Part shown: positions 7,924 to 15,024 of the stretch, one piece after another
Numbering within the stretch: position 1 is the stretch's first letter
How the letters are laid out: every line of letters begins with the position of its first letter
NCBI GenBank assembly: GCA_905205855.1
Contig: CAJLFL010000001.1
Coordinates: 1 to 41,653, forward strand
Length of the DNA stretch: 41,653 bases
Source: an uncultured Eubacteriales bacterium
Lineage (GTDB): Bacteria; Bacillota; Clostridia; Monoglobales; Monoglobaceae
Reading direction: 5' to 3'
Notes under the pieces: generated by a model
Told to the model about the DNA's origin: nothing
Databases searched by the model: none
What the model saw: only the letters and a program-made list of their open reading frames with translations
Position numbers and translations under genes: made by a program

Positions 7924-8607
7924 TCAGCTTTTTTGCCATGCCTGTCTGACATAGATTCTGATGGGCATAAGATTTTCAATCTTGTCTTTCAATTCCGGTT
8001 CAAGGTCGTGCCGCAGTGTTGTCATTTTAAGTTCAAGTCCCGACAGCCGTGCCACCTCTTTGGCATAGCTGACTGAGTCCGAAACATCCGCGGCAGAGGT
8101 TTCATCGCCTAAGTTTGAATTATTTATAATTCCTGTAAATCTAAGCTCGGTCGAAGCCTGGATTTCATTCATTATTTCTATTGCTTCGTTCGGATGCTTG
8201 GTCAGATAACGATATTTGTTGATTACAAAAAACATATCGTAGTCGCCTTGCTTTATAATGTCGGGCGAATATCTCCCTAAAGCCAAAGCGCCGCGGTCAT
8301 CCCCGCCGACATCAATTATCGCATGGACAGAATCGTCATGTATGACGGAATATGCCTCCGCAGGAAGCGCCGGCGTATCAACATTGGTGTCGGCGTAGGG
8401 CGAGGCAATAAGCCTTACCCCGCTTTCCGACAATAGCTTTGCAGCGTCTTTGGTTCTGAAATACGGATTAACTATATCCAAATCGGCAATGGCTGTTTTG
8501 ATGCCGCTTGCCGCCGCATTTATGGCATAGTTTATTGCAATATTCGTTTTTCCGCTGCCGTAGTGACCGGCAAATACGGTTATACGTTTTAGATTTCCAT
8601 TGTCCAT
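7924..8607 (-). CDS. P-loop ATPase of the CobQ/MinD/ParA group
   Basis: This 227-residue protein starts with a Walker-A loop, GHYGSGKTN (14-22), and has a DLDIVNPYFR strand near residue 45 that resembles the switch region of MinD/CobB-like ATPases, then IIDVGGDDRGALALG as Walker B. A conserved C-terminal half follows (INNSNLGDETS). The cellular role is unknown. Proteins of this type are found in clostridia within oxoacid-oxidoreductase operons, so a role in cofactor or iron-sulfur delivery is possible but only inferred. I prefer ATG 8605-8607 (AGAGG upstream, 19-base overlap with ilvE) over an in-frame ATG at 8634 that lacks a ribosome site. Confidence 0.8.
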   Translation of the reverse strand: MDNGNLKRITVFAGHYGSGKTNIAINYAINAAASGIKTAIADLDIVNPYFRTKDAAKLLSESGVRLIASPYADTNVDTPALPAEAYSVIHDDSVHAIIDVGGDDRGALALGRYSPDIIKQGDYDMFFVINKYRYLTKHPNEAIEIMNEIQASTELRFTGIINNSNLGDETSAADVSDSVSYAKEVARLSGLELKMTTLRHDLEPELKDKIENLMPIRIYVRQAWQKS

Positions 8608-9647
8608 CCGTACGAATCCTCTATCTTTCCCCATTGAATACCGGTAAGCTTTTCATACAGCGCATGAGTAACATCGCCGATTTCATTATTGTTTATTGTA
8701 TAGGTTTTGCCGTCATAATACAGCTGTCCTATCGGAGATACAACAGCAGCTGTTCCGCAGCCCCAGGCTTCCTCCAGTGTTCCGTTTTCCATAGCCTCTA
8801 TAAGTTCGTCAACAGACAGCAGACGCTCGGATACCTTAAAGCCTGCGTTCTTCAATACTTCAATGCAGGATTTTCTTGTGATTCCGGGGAGAATGGAGCC
8901 GGTAAGCGCCGGTGTAATGATTTCGTTGTTTATCTTAAACATAACGTTCATAGCGCCTACTTCTTCGATATATTTACGCTCAACACCGTCAAGCCACAAA
9001 ACCTGTGTATAGCCTTTCTTTTCTGCGTTCTCGCCGGCACGGTTTGCCGCTGCATAGTTACCGCCGCATTTTGCAAAGCCTGTGCCGCCGCGTACCGCAC
9101 GTACGTCATCATGCTCTATCATAATCTTGACGGGATTGATTCCCTCTGGATAATAGCTGCCGCTCGGAGAAGTTATAATAACAAAGGTTGCGTGGTTTAT
9201 GGAATGTACGCCGAGGCTTTCGTCATTTCCGAAAAGGAACGGACGGATATAAAGAGATTCGCCCTCCTCTGACGGAACCCATGCCTGATCAAGTCTGACA
9301 AGTTCTGTTATTGCCTGAAGCATATCCTGTTCCGGCATCTGCGGCAAACGCAGACGCTCTGCTGAATTGTTCATGCGCTTTACATTTTCAAGCGGTCTGA
9401 AAAGCTGAACCTTGCCGTCTGCGCGTCTGTATGCCTTAAGTCCTTCAAAAATTTCTGCGCCGTAATGGAACACTGTTGCGGCAGGGTGCAGGGTAAGGTT
9501 GCCGAAGGGTACTATTCTGGCGTCATGCCATCCCTCATCTCTTGAATAATCCGCCATAAACATGTGGTCGGAAAAAATCTTTCCGAAGCCGAGATTTTTT
9601 GTAGGTATTTCTCTTGGTGATGTAGTTTTGGTAATTTTGATTTCCAT
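8589..9647 (-). CDS. ilvE: Branched-chain amino acid aminotransferase
   Basis: This 352-residue class-IV PLP aminotransferase interconverts Leu/Ile/Val and their 2-oxoacids using glutamate/2-oxoglutarate. It has the length and sequence of the longer BCAT type (FGKIFSDHMFMADY, HYGAEIFEGLKAYR). The PLP lysine is Lys193 in GFAKCGGNYAA. The family signature runs through LWLDGVERKYIEEVGAMNVMF and LPGITRKSCIEVL. As first gene of the operon that includes the VOR subunits, it joins amino-acid pools to branched acyl-CoA. The start ATG has AAAGGATG upstream. The region ahead carries an Ile/Val-rich ORF and a terminator, suggesting attenuation by branched-chain amino acids. Confidence 0.95.
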   Translation of the reverse strand: MEIKITKTTSPREIPTKNLGFGKIFSDHMFMADYSRDEGWHDARIVPFGNLTLHPAATVFHYGAEIFEGLKAYRRADGKVQLFRPLENVKRMNNSAERLRLPQMPEQDMLQAITELVRLDQAWVPSEEGESLYIRPFLFGNDESLGVHSINHATFVIITSPSGSYYPEGINPVKIMIEHDDVRAVRGGTGFAKCGGNYAAANRAGENAEKKGYTQVLWLDGVERKYIEEVGAMNVMFKINNEIITPALTGSILPGITRKSCIEVLKNAGFKVSERLLSVDELIEAMENGTLEEAWGCGTAAVVSPIGQLYYDGKTYTINNNEIGDVTHALYEKLTGIQWGKIEDSYGWTMEI

Positions 9648-9682
9648 GATATATCATCCTTTCTTATAATAAAAACGTGGTT

Positions 9683-9722
9683 AATAAAACAAAAACGGTT
9701 TTGCTCCGGAAAGCAAAACCGC
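9683..9722 (-). terminator. Intrinsic terminator between Ile-rich ORF and ilvE
   Basis: On the minus strand, CGGTTTTGCT (9721-9712), loop TTCCGG, AGCAAAACCG (9705-9696), then TTTTTGTTTTATT. The stem is a perfect 10 bp. It lies between the leader ORF stop (9745) and ilvE, so ilvE transcripts starting upstream must read through it. Confidence 0.88.
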
Positions 9723-9854
9723 TGTTATCTTAATAGTAAAACCTCTACATAACATAACTTTGAGCTTTGCTTTCGTGCGGTATGCAAATTGCAATCAGTA
9801 TTACGGAAATAATACTGATGATGGTAATGACGCTAATGACACATATGGCACGAA
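9696..9854 (-). promoter_or_regulatory. Putative Ile/Val leader-peptide attenuator for the ilvE-VOR operon
   Basis: Three mutually competing pairings can be read on the minus-strand RNA. (1) A protector stem encloses the Ile/Val codon run: TTCGTGC (9854-9848) with GCACGAA (9778-9772), then TATG (9845-9842) with CATA (9784-9781) across a 2x2 internal loop. (2) An antiterminator of 11 consecutive pairs, including one G-U: GAAAGCAAAGC (9774-9764) with GTTTTGCTTTC (9719-9709). (3) The terminator at 9721-9696, whose 5' arm is used by pairing 2. Pairings 1 and 2 share bases 9772-9774. A ribosome stalled on the Ile/Val codons would open stem 1, free the antiterminator strand and allow transcription of ilvE. 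The geometry is seen in the sequence. The regulation is inferred. Confidence 0.6.
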
Positions 9855-10020
9855 GGACAAAAACAAGCGTCAAAAAAACAGATACCGCCATAACGGTATC
9901 TGTGAAAGCTGCATTATCGGATTCAAAAAAAGAGCGGAACATACTGTTGGCACGGCAATATAAAGACGCAAAAGCATCCCTGAATGAATTATTCAGCTTT
10001 TTATCATTGCCGAAGAACAT
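9745..10020 (-). CDS. Ile/Val-rich ORF: leader peptide or small membrane protein
   Basis: This 91-codon frame has an excellent AAAGGAG ribosome site 9 bases before ATG 10018-10020 and a consensus sigma-A promoter upstream. The first 40 residues are polar with several Phe. From about residue 43 it is hydrophobic, and residues 59-80 contain 11 Ile and 3 Val, encoded with ATT, ATC and ATA. It ends TAG 23 bases before the terminator that precedes ilvE. A small one- or two-helix membrane protein would look similar. The placement of the Ile/Val run inside a protector stem, directly ahead of a competing antiterminator and a branched-chain amino acid gene, favours a control (leader) peptide. At 91 codons it is longer than classic leaders. 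An internal ATG at residue 44 would give 48 residues but has no clear ribosome site. Confidence 0.6.
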   Translation of the reverse strand: MFFGNDKKLNNSFRDAFASLYCRANSMFRSFFESDNAAFTDTVMAVSVFLTLVFVLRAICVISVITIISIISVILIAICIPHESKAQSYVM

Positions 10021-10051
10021 TTTACTCAGCTCCTTTCAAATCTTCCCGATT

Positions 10052-10080
10052 ATATTATCACATTTAAAGATTTAAGTCAA
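10052..10080 (-). promoter_or_regulatory. Sigma-A promoter for the Ile-rich ORF / ilvE operon
   Basis: On the minus strand TTGACT (10080-10075), exactly 17 bases, TAATAT (10057-10052). The start site would fall about 25 bases before the ATG of the Ile-rich ORF. This is one of the best promoters in the window. Confidence 0.75.
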
Positions 10081-10191
10081 GAGTATGCGTAAAGTTTTAT
10101 ACAAATAAGCTAAAAATTTATAAATACGACTGTTTATTTATATAGAATCTACAATTAAAAAGGCGAAAATTTAAAAATACGGTCGTAAAAG

Positions 10192-10220
10192 TTGAAATTT
10201 TATAAACTTTGTGGTATACT
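10192..10220 (+). promoter_or_regulatory. Sigma-A promoter for the SLH-M15 peptidase gene
   Basis: TTGAAA (10192-10197), 17-base spacer, TATACT (10215-10220), about 85 bases before the start codon. AT-rich sequence upstream could act as an UP element. Confidence 0.75.
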
Positions 10221-10306
10221 GTTTCAGTATTACTTCCAAAGCTTAGCCGAAATTATGCTTTTTTCGGCTGCGTTTCGGGAAAACACAAAGTTAGAGGTGA
10301 ATACCA

Positions 10307-11686
10307 ATGAAACGAATTTTTGCAGCTGTCCTGACGGCAGTGCTTAGTATTCAGGCGCTTGCGGGTTTTGCCTATGATCCCAGCTTTTGGGCGGCAGACG
10401 CGGTAAACAGCGCAGTAAGGCTCAGCCTTATATCGGAGGAATACTCCACAAAATCATTTCAGGATGCAATCTCCAGAGGTGACTTTATCAATGTGGCGGT
10501 AAACCTTTATGCAACCATAACGGCAGAGAATGTTTCAACCCACGCCAACAATCCGTTTACGGATACCTCAGATCCGTTCCCCAATATGGCATATTATGCA
10601 GGTTTGGTCAGCGGCGACGGAGAGGGACATTTTTATCCGCAGGGAACTCTCACAAGACAGGAGTTATGCAAAATTATGACAAGCCTGCTTGATTCTGCAG
10701 GTATACTCGGGCCGTACTTCCCGTCGGAAAATGTTTTCGGTGATATTGTGGATTCCGGCGATATAGCTTCATGGGCACAGAATCATGTTGCATTTATGCT
10801 TGATAACAATCTTATGGCAGGCGATGAGGATGGTCGCTTCCGTCCAAATGATGCCGTTACAAGAGAAGAAGCGGCAATTATTGCATATCGCTGCTTTATA
10901 CGCTACGGCAGGGACTGGAACGGCAGTATCCGAACAGCCCTGCGCCAGACCAAGGATGCGGGCGGCAGAACAATTCAGACGCTTGTAAAGACAATAACGC
11001 TTGACAGCGGAGCAACTGTAGCGCTCAGAAATGCCGATAATCCAAATGCTCCGGATGTTGCTATGTCAGGAGTCTCCGGCGGCAGCGATGGAACAGCACC
11101 GAGCGGAACACCTTTGCAGGCGGCGGATGAAAAGGGACTTTACAGACTTAAAACATATTCTGAAACCCTGGCGTCCGGCGAGGCGGCTGAAAAGGAAAAC
11201 AGAATTTTCGGCGGCAACAGCAAGTATACCTCGGCAGACGAGGCAAATGCGCATATGAGCGACGTTACCGTAAAGGTGTGGAAGCTTGACGGTGACGGAA
11301 AACCATATTCTTCAACACTGAGCTTTAAGATAAATTCTGTCTTGAAGGATGACGTAATTGCGATATTTGACGAGATATATAACTCGCCGGTAAAAGCACC
11401 GATCAAAGACGTTACTGCATACGGCTGGAGAAACGCTATGTCAAGCGGAAACTATTCCGACCATAACTACGGAACTGCAATCGACCTTAACTATAACGAA
11501 AACTATTGCGTATACGCAAGCGGAACGGTTGTCGGCAGCTTTTATGATCCGGCAAATTCTGTGTATTCCGTTGCTCAGGATGGAATTGTGGTTCAGACAT
11601 TTGCCAAGTACGGCTGGCTCTGGGGCGGAAATGCGTGGGTAAGCGGAACGGTGGATTATATGCACTTTAGTTATTTAGGAAAATAA
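10307..11686 (+). CDS. SLH-domain protein with C-terminal M15 (VanY-like) peptidase
   Basis: 459 residues. A signal peptide (cut near AGFA-YDPSF, about residue 22) is followed by SLH repeats (about 23-200, visible as NMAYYAGLVSGDGEGHFYP...TRQELCKIM and FMLDNNLMAGDEDGRFRPNDAVTREEAA). A linker with a Gly/Ser-rich stretch follows, then a C-terminal M15-family peptidase domain. Zinc ligands are visible as His386 and Asp393 in SDHNYGTAID and His453 in DYMHFSY. Family members cleave peptidoglycan stem peptides as D,D-carboxypeptidase or L,D/D-type endopeptidase. The SLH part would hold it on secondary cell-wall polymers. It is monocistronic, with its own promoter and terminator. Exact bond specificity is not determinable. 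Confidence 0.88.
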   Translation: MKRIFAAVLTAVLSIQALAGFAYDPSFWAADAVNSAVRLSLISEEYSTKSFQDAISRGDFINVAVNLYATITAENVSTHANNPFTDTSDPFPNMAYYAGLVSGDGEGHFYPQGTLTRQELCKIMTSLLDSAGILGPYFPSENVFGDIVDSGDIASWAQNHVAFMLDNNLMAGDEDGRFRPNDAVTREEAAIIAYRCFIRYGRDWNGSIRTALRQTKDAGGRTIQTLVKTITLDSGATVALRNADNPNAPDVAMSGVSGGSDGTAPSGTPLQAADEKGLYRLKTYSETLASGEAAEKENRIFGGNSKYTSADEANAHMSDVTVKVWKLDGDGKPYSSTLSFKINSVLKDDVIAIFDEIYNSPVKAPIKDVTAYGWRNAMSSGNYSDHNYGTAIDLNYNENYCVYASGTVVGSFYDPANSVYSVAQDGIVVQTFAKYGWLWGGNAWVSGTVDYMHFSYLGK

Positions 11687-11710
11687 GCGAACATAAAAAT
11701 CTTAATACAC

Positions 11711-11757
11711 AAAACGAGCCTGACGGTGCATTTTGCATCTCAGGCTCGTTTTTAAAT
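11711..11757. terminator. Bidirectional terminator between convergent genes
   Basis: AAAACGAGCCTGA (11711-11723) pairs with TCAGGCTCGTTTT (11740-11752), a perfect 13 bp, with an inner TGCA dyad. A and T runs flank both ends, so it serves the M15 gene and the DUF4091 gene. Confidence 0.9.
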
Positions 11758-11768
11758 TATGGAATTTT

Positions 11769-13319
11769 TCAACAGTCTAACAGTTCATTATATACTTCAT
11801 CAAACAATTCCGGCGAAAAATCCGCTGTAAAATCATCAGTTATGCATTTGCCGGTCAACTCCTCCGCGCGGCTGCGGCTGAGAGATGATAAAAGCTCAAA
11901 ATCCTCAATTCCGGCGCGCTGCATCTCAAGACGTACGCTGCCGAGAGGTTCTCCGTTATAGGGGTATACGATATTTGTGTCGCCCGGCGGAAGATATTGC
12001 TCCAGACTGTCGTCAAATATTTTAAAAGGAATTGATGGCTCTGTGTAGGAATCCTGTACGTCTGCCTGAAAGCAGAAGCCCCAGTGCAGATAAGCCGATA
12101 CGTTAAGCTTAAAGCACAGCCAGTGTATATAACGCACTGAAAGCAGTGGCATATCCAAAAATCTGTTCAGATACGGCGCAGACGGCCAGCAGCAGGTGTA
12201 TAACCAAAGACGGCGTTTGTCGGAATCGGAAATCATTTTGTCAAATTCATCACGGTGCAGCTGATAAAAACGCGTTGTCGGTATAACTATATCCGGGTTT
12301 GAATCCAGGTCTGTTGTCAGTACCGCATCTATGGTCGGTACGTCCGGCATTATCTCTTTTACAAGCTTTCCGAGTTTTTTGTATATGTGAATGTTTTTAT
12401 TCCGCGGCTCGTCAAATATATGCTGTACTGTTATTCCGTCAAGTTCTGAGGCTTTTAAAAAGGTATACCATTGTTCGATAAAGCCTTCCAGAAATGCAAG
12501 GCAGCGGTCAGAGCCGAAGCTGCTTTCGTCCGCATTCGGATACATATTCAAATATATTGTTTTAAGATTGGGGCCCTCAATATATTTGCAGCCCTGCTCC
12601 ATACAAAGGCTTATATATTTTTTTGCACGTTCAAAACAAAATTCCGGGTTATCTGCCGTGCCTTTATAATAAAAGAATGAAGCGTTAAGATTGACATGTG
12701 TTTGGTGTGCTTCACAGGCAAGGCGGTTCAGTTTTTTTAATACCTCCCAATGCTTTGGCGAAAACGGCGTATATCCGTAATGAACAGGATTCGGCTCAAT
12801 CCAGTTTATCATTTTAAATTGCTTATTATCGGGGACAACGGCTTTGGAAATTGTAATTCTGACAGGAACGAAAATATCGGCGCTTTCACTGCTGAATTTC
12901 ACACAGCCGCTGTAACTGCCCGGCGGTGTTTCTTTTGAAATATGCCATTTTAAGTATAGAGGAGTTTTTTCATTTTTACATATAAAATGCTCGCCGGCAG
13001 GCTTTAAAGCGTCGTAGACAATAAACGGCGCTTTTTTTGTATAGTATTTTTCCATATCCTCGGCAGAGGTTCTCTCTGTATCAAGTTCCTCCAGAAAGCA
13101 TGAGTTTTTATTTACTGTTACCGGCAGAATTTCAAATAATTCCGGAGCGGATAGCTCTGTGCTTTCAAAACTCCATGTTATGACCGAGCTTGGCAGAGCA
13201 TACAGAAACATCTGGCAGCAGGCACAGGAATTGCGTGCCGTGCTGATGTTTATTTCATGTTTCCCGTTTGAGGTATCGGGAAACATCCATATATAAGACG
13301 GGAAGATTTCAAAGTCCAT
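11769..13319 (-). CDS. DUF4091-type glycoside hydrolase-like protein
   Basis: This 516-residue protein has no signal peptide and is therefore probably cytoplasmic. A beta-sandwich N-terminal part (to about residue 160) leads into a TIM-barrel-like region with an acidic HIFDEPRNK motif, a likely catalytic site, near residue 300. A C-terminal DUF4091 segment includes GDTNIVYPYNGEPLGS followed by RLEMQRAGIEDFELL. DUF4091 proteins are related to GH123-type hexosaminidases, but most are uncharacterised, so the substrate is unknown. It is transcribed away from the polysaccharide operon and probably belongs to the same response, acting on imported oligosaccharides. The start ATG has AAAGGAG 8 bases upstream. 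The 130-nt leader is strongly structured (listed separately). Confidence 0.8.
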   Translation of the reverse strand: MDFEIFPSYIWMFPDTSNGKHEINISTARNSCACCQMFLYALPSSVITWSFESTELSAPELFEILPVTVNKNSCFLEELDTERTSAEDMEKYYTKKAPFIVYDALKPAGEHFICKNEKTPLYLKWHISKETPPGSYSGCVKFSSESADIFVPVRITISKAVVPDNKQFKMINWIEPNPVHYGYTPFSPKHWEVLKKLNRLACEAHQTHVNLNASFFYYKGTADNPEFCFERAKKYISLCMEQGCKYIEGPNLKTIYLNMYPNADESSFGSDRCLAFLEGFIEQWYTFLKASELDGITVQHIFDEPRNKNIHIYKKLGKLVKEIMPDVPTIDAVLTTDLDSNPDIVIPTTRFYQLHRDEFDKMISDSDKRRLWLYTCCWPSAPYLNRFLDMPLLSVRYIHWLCFKLNVSAYLHWGFCFQADVQDSYTEPSIPFKIFDDSLEQYLPPGDTNIVYPYNGEPLGSVRLEMQRAGIEDFELLSSLSRSRAEELTGKCITDDFTADFSPELFDEVYNELLDC

Positions 13320-13346
13320 AATGTGTTCTCTCCTTTAAATAATATA

Positions 13347-13449
13347 AGCCATTTAGGTATAAGACCTGAACTGTGTGGGGGAACAAATCTTATTCAGCAG
13401 TGCATAAGCTGCACCGGGGTTGGATAAATATAGGGGGACCTAAATGGCT
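13347..13449 (-). ncRNA. Structured 5' leader of the DUF4091 gene
   Basis: The promoter at 13456-13484 places +1 at about 13449. From there the minus-strand RNA begins AGCCATTTAGGT, which pairs perfectly over 12 bp with ACCTAAATGGCT (13358-13347), extendable with one bulge. Inside lie two further hairpins: GTGCA/TGCAC (13414-13410 with 13404-13400) and ATAAGA/TCTTAT (13393-13388 with 13364-13359), forming a three-way junction with two CCCCC tracts. The fold ends 12 bases before the AGGAG. I cannot match it to a known riboswitch class. A cis-regulatory RNA or a 5' stabiliser are both possible. Confidence 0.5.
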
Positions 13450-13626
13450 GTATAAATTATAAAATGCTGTTGCTGTAAATTCAATGGATTAAATCATAGA
13501 TAAGCTTACAATCGGCGGTATTACGGTAAAAAGTATCAAATTGTAAATCAATGTATGAAGCGGTCTATAGCAATTTTGCTCCCTGATGTGATAGACTTTA
13601 AATAAATAAAACAAAAGGAGATCGAG
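13450..13626. other. Divergent intergenic region before the polysaccharide operon
   Basis: Besides the minus-strand promoter, this AT-rich region holds a nested dyad: GTCTAT (13563-13568), then AGCAA-TT-TTGCT (13569-13580), then ATAGAC (13591-13596). A weak plus-strand candidate is TTGTAA (13541-13546), 17 bases, TCTATA (13564-13569). The lack of a good -10 suggests an activator-dependent promoter for the operon at 13627. The likely activator is the AraC protein at the far end. Confidence 0.35.
13456..13484 (-). promoter_or_regulatory. Sigma-A promoter for the DUF4091 gene
   Basis: On the minus strand TTGAAT (13484-13479), 17-base spacer, TATAAT (13461-13456). The predicted start coincides with the first base of the leader stem. 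Confidence 0.75.
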
Positions 13627-15009
13627 ATGAACAGACTTAACATTTATCCCGTGGCGGAGGCCGAGCCTAAGTCAGCACATTACAGAGTGCTGGTAAACGG
13701 CAGGGAATCAGGTGTGTATACTTCGTATCGCTTTGATCCGGGAAACTATCAAAAAAGAATTGCAGGCAGACCGGTATCGGATGTTTCGTTTACGGCTTTT
13801 GATTTCGAGGGCGAGGTGACAATAGAGATTTATTTGGAAACCGAGCCGACAGAACAGGTTGCGGTAAGACCGCTTAAACTCGGAATCAATCCGATAACGG
13901 ACGGAAAAAAGATTTCATTTAAGATTGATAAGCCTGCCAATTTTTCTGTCGAGCCTTACGGAACATTCTGTCCGCTGCATATATTTGCAAATCCGATGGA
14001 AAGCGAAGTGCCGGATAAAAATGATCCGAAAGTACATTACTTTCCGGCAGGCGTGCATGAAATTGATCCGATAAGGCTGAAGGATGGCGAAACGGTTTAT
14101 CTTGAAGGCGGAGCTTTTGTATACGCAAAGCCTCAGCCGCCGGAAAAAACAGAACCATTTGGTTTGGTAAACGCATTTGACATGAAGTGGATTGAGTGTA
14201 CGCTCAATGCTGAAAAGGTCAAAAATGTAAGGGTTTGCGGCAGAGGAGTTCTGTGCGGAAGAAAAACTCTTGATAATCTGCAAAGACACCGCTTGCTTGT
14301 GATTTCAGAGAGCACAGATGTATCGGCGGAGGGAATTATATTCCGCGAGGGAACCTCGTGGTCGGTACAGACGCATTGCGCAGAAAACGTACATATAGAT
14401 AACGTCAAGGTTTTAGGACATTTCTGTAACAATGACGGAATTGACATCTGCGATTCGGCAGATGTATTGGTTGAAAACTCGTTTGCACATAATGCTGACG
14501 ATTCGTTCCTTGTAAAAGGCTTTGAGCCGGTAAAGAATGTCGTATTCAGCAACTGCACAGCGTGGAATGACGTATCAACATCATTCGGAGCGGTATGTGA
14601 GATGGCGGCAGATACCGAAAATGTTGTGTTTAAGGATTGTACTGTTACACATTCGACATTTCATTTATGGGATCATGATTCCGGCGGCGTAATAGGAATA
14701 TGGAATGCATACGGCGGAAATGTAGAAAACTTTTTGTTTGAAAATATAGTCCTTGAGGACTGCTGTGCAGACAAAGAGCCGATAAAGGTAAGTGTGACAT
14801 GGCGTGATGAGGGACGCATCAGCAATGTGCATTTCAAAAATATACAGGTATTAAAGAGTGAAGATGAAAGAATAGCCGTATACGGCGATGTGCCGCAAGC
14901 GGTGGATAATATAACCCTGGAAAATATAATTATAAACGGCAAAAAGGTGGAGAGCATCAATGATAAAAGAATTGTAAACCGCTGCAATGCCGAAATAAAA
15001 ATAAAATAA
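13627..15009 (+). CDS. Cytoplasmic GH28-like right-handed beta-helix enzyme
   Basis: 460 residues, no signal peptide. An N-terminal beta-sandwich (1-about 130; YRVLVNGRESGVY, FDFEGEVTIEI, FSVEPYGTFCPLHIFANP) precedes a beta-helix of about 330 residues, starting at VHYFPAGVHEIDPI and VRVCGRGVLCG. Acidic candidates for catalysis are NNDGID (268-273) and ADDSF (Asp291-Asp292), placed like the NTD and DD motifs of GH28 polygalacturonases. The GHG and RIK motifs of classic GH28 are not seen; SFGAVCE (319-325) sits where GHG would be expected. Probably a glycosidase acting on imported uronate-type oligomers, but this is inference. It is first gene of the operon, with AAAGGAG before the ATG, and is paralogous to the beta-helix parts of the two secreted proteins downstream. 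Confidence 0.8.
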   Translation: MNRLNIYPVAEAEPKSAHYRVLVNGRESGVYTSYRFDPGNYQKRIAGRPVSDVSFTAFDFEGEVTIEIYLETEPTEQVAVRPLKLGINPITDGKKISFKIDKPANFSVEPYGTFCPLHIFANPMESEVPDKNDPKVHYFPAGVHEIDPIRLKDGETVYLEGGAFVYAKPQPPEKTEPFGLVNAFDMKWIECTLNAEKVKNVRVCGRGVLCGRKTLDNLQRHRLLVISESTDVSAEGIIFREGTSWSVQTHCAENVHIDNVKVLGHFCNNDGIDICDSADVLVENSFAHNADDSFLVKGFEPVKNVVFSNCTAWNDVSTSFGAVCEMAADTENVVFKDCTVTHSTFHLWDHDSGGVIGIWNAYGGNVENFLFENIVLEDCCADKEPIKVSVTWRDEGRISNVHFKNIQVLKSEDERIAVYGDVPQAVDNITLENIIINGKKVESINDKRIVNRCNAEIKIK

Positions 15010-15024
15010 AAAGGAGAGAGGACA

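Noticed and set aside
8508..9272. Plus-strand open frame opposite ilvE and the ATPase
   Set aside because: Antisense shadow, Cys-rich nonsense composition, no ribosome site.
9760..10075. Plus-strand frames overlapping the Ile-rich ORF
   Set aside because: No ribosome site or promoter on that strand; the minus strand has both.
13347..13449. Known riboswitch classes (TPP, FMN, SAM, cobalamin, lysine, glycine, purine, c-di-GMP, T-box)
   Set aside because: None of their signature loops can be found on either strand of the element.
13541..13571. cre-like catabolite site (GAAGCGGTCT) overlapping a possible promoter
   Set aside because: Only the core resembles the CcpA consensus. Both outer ends mismatch, so I do not list it as a feature.
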